From NCBI GenBank assembly GCA_027035765.1, contig JALVUD010000002.1, positions 1 to 64,000 on the forward strand: 64,000 nucleotides of DNA. Direction: 5' to 3'. The stretch is from Campylobacteraceae bacterium (GTDB lineage: Bacteria; Campylobacterota; Campylobacteria; Campylobacterales; Sulfurovaceae). Shown here one piece after another: positions 63,079 through 64,000 of this stretch. The position numbers and the translations under genes were made by a program. Every line of letters starts with the position of its first letter. Position 1 is the first letter of the stretch. The notes beneath the pieces were generated by a model. The model ran no database searches. It had not been told where the DNA came from and worked only from the letters and a program-made list of their open reading frames with translations.

Positions 63079-63846
63079 CTAGGGTGCTACGATGGGGAGC
63101 GGAATCTCCTCATAGGCAGAGGAACGTGTCCCCTCCAGCGGCAGATTTCCGGCGGCCCGCACCGTATAGACCAGGGAGAATTTGGGGCTTTCACTGCCGT
63201 TGGAGCCCGCCTGATGCAGCAGACTGGCATGAAATAGAATCAGGTCTCCCTTTTCCAGCACGAAACTTTCACGCTTGTCGATCCACTCCCGGTTGGGGGC
63301 GTAATCGTCGCGGAAAAACTCCTTCTCGTCGAAAGATTCCGAAGGAAACTCTATCCGGTGGGATCCGGGGATAAACTCCAGAACGCCGTTTTGGCTGTCC
63401 TCCCGCCCCAAAGCCAGCCAGACACTCAGGAGGCGGTTGTCCCGGTAGTGCCAGTAGCGCTGGTCCCGGTGCCATCGGGTGTGGGTGCTGGTGGCGGGCA
63501 TTTTGGTCATGACCGAGTTGTGATGGGCGGTGACCAAAATCGGCATCTCCCCCAGCAGACGGGCCAGAAGGGGGCGGATGGCAGGCTCTTCCATCCACTC
63601 GCGGAAGAGAATATCCCGTCGATAGATCTGCCGAAGCCGCCGAATCGTCCGGCGATAGGGCTCGTGATCGATCCCGATGTACTCCGACTCCAGCTCCACG
63701 GGAGGGATCCTATGTCTTAGATGGACGTCGGAGATCTCCCGGATCGCATCACAGCGCTCGGGATCCACCGCCCCCCGAAAGAGCAGATACCCCTTCTCCT
63801 CAAACTCCCGCACCTGCGCCTCTCCCCACTCCAGATTGATGGACAC
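63079..63846 (-). CDS. Phytanoyl-CoA dioxygenase (PhyH) family protein
   Basis: 255 residues. An Fe(II)/2-oxoglutarate oxygenase fold with the metal triad H126-x-D128 in 'HTRWHRDQRYWHYRDN' and H211 in 'LILFHASLLHQAGSN'. 'LEFIPGSHR' is the usual PhyH strand. The substrate cannot be told; PhyH members hydroxylate lipids, amino acids or natural products. Two-base-pair-scale repeats are absent, and the binding site 'aggaggaggaaaagaagtgtcc' region gives a strong start. Confidence 0.88.
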   Translation of the reverse strand: MSINLEWGEAQVREFEEKGYLLFRGAVDPERCDAIREISDVHLRHRIPPVELESEYIGIDHEPYRRTIRRLRQIYRRDILFREWMEEPAIRPLLARLLGEMPILVTAHHNSVMTKMPATSTHTRWHRDQRYWHYRDNRLLSVWLALGREDSQNGVLEFIPGSHRIEFPSESFDEKEFFRDDYAPNREWIDKRESFVLEKGDLILFHASLLHQAGSNGSESPKFSLVYTVRAAGNLPLEGTRSSAYEEIPLPIVAP

Positions 63847-63885
63847 TTCTTTTCCTCCTCCTTCCTGTTTGATTGAAGACTCCGC

Positions 63886-64000
63886 TTATAGCGTCAGATT
63901 CTCGATCAGCTCCACTTCCCCTCTGCGGATGATCAAGGCATCGATACAAAAGGGGAGATCGAGTTGCTTCTCCTTGAGATAGTAGTGGGCCGAATTGATC
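63886..64000 (-). CDS. YraN/UPF0102-family protein, C-terminal end
   Basis: The last 38 codons of a gene that begins beyond the window. The tail reads 'YYLKEKQLDLPFCIDALIIR' and ends 'VELIENLTL', matching the C-terminus of the UPF0102 nuclease-fold family as found in Campylobacterota. In these genomes yraN often precedes trxA; here a PhyH gene intervenes. Confidence 0.7.
   Translation of the reverse strand, partial: INSAHYYLKEKQLDLPFCIDALIIRRGEVELIENLTL

Overview
The window reads as core chromosome of a free-living Campylobacterota bacterium (the old Epsilonproteobacteria), probably a GC-rich chemolithotroph of the Nitratifractor/Sulfurovum kind. The evidence is a fused ResB-CcsA cytochrome c maturation protein, a UPF0323-type lipoprotein, the order ppiD-like/ftsA/ftsZ, a yraN-like tail ahead of trxA-trxB, a stand-alone SF1 helicase, and many promoters with a clear TATAAT but no good -35 box. 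The genus is an inference. No rRNA, CRISPR array or prophage is visible. One tRNA (Arg, anticodon CCT) is present.

Layout. 1-440: edge of an IS1595-type transposase and a palindromic repeat. 0.4-6.7 kb: secreted rhodanese, LysR regulator, UvrD/PcrA-type helicase, truB-ispE, smpB. 6.7-9.5 kb (minus): ribosomal operon rpsP-khpA-rimM-trmD-rplS plus a membrane protein. 9.6-15.7 kb (minus): tRNA-Arg, ccsBA, polA. 15.8 kb: yjdM (PhnA family). 16.5-30.7 kb: a long plus-strand lipooligosaccharide/surface glycan cluster (waaC, lpxL-like, many glycosyltransferases, a polysaccharide deacetylase, an O-antigen ligase/polymerase-like protein, ugd, waaF), with an AT-rich foreign-looking core at 24.0-27.4 kb. 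30.8-34.8 kb (minus): the complete ADP-heptose pathway gmhB-hldD-hldE-gmhA, which supplies the heptosyltransferases, interrupted by a four-helix-bundle gene. 34.9-38.5 kb: rpoD, a CinA-like protein and a YgjP-like metallopeptidase. 38.5-41.9 kb: a small accessory patch with a RelE/Phd-type toxin-antitoxin pair, two long direct repeats, a zinc-ribbon plus secreted protein pair, a probable type I toxin-antitoxin locus and an integron-cassette-like gene. 41.9-46.8 kb (minus): SF1 helicase, L,D-transpeptidase, glutathionylspermidine-synthase-like protein with its lipoprotein. 46.9-51.0 kb (minus): ppiD-like, ftsA, ftsZ. 51-58.3 kb: bioA, Sel1-repeat protein, rsmH-ftsL-like-RND pump. 58.4-64 kb (minus): yhcC-type radical SAM, purF, dapB, trxB, trxA, a PhyH-type dioxygenase, and the end of a yraN-like gene.

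Two things stand out. First, at 40.5-40.9 kb a 30-codon hydrophobic ORF with a strong ribosome binding site is preceded on the same strand by an inverted, decayed copy of itself that ends in a strong intrinsic terminator. RNA from that copy would be antisense to the toxin mRNA, which is the architecture of a type I toxin-antitoxin system. Second, the intergenic spaces carry many short tandem arrays with different sequences but the same 7-base period. They often overlap stop codons, and two lie in frame inside glycosyltransferase genes. A related 10-base-period array abuts the TATAAT of the gene at 36.97 kb, where it could act as the phased AT signal that replaces the -35 box in this phylum.
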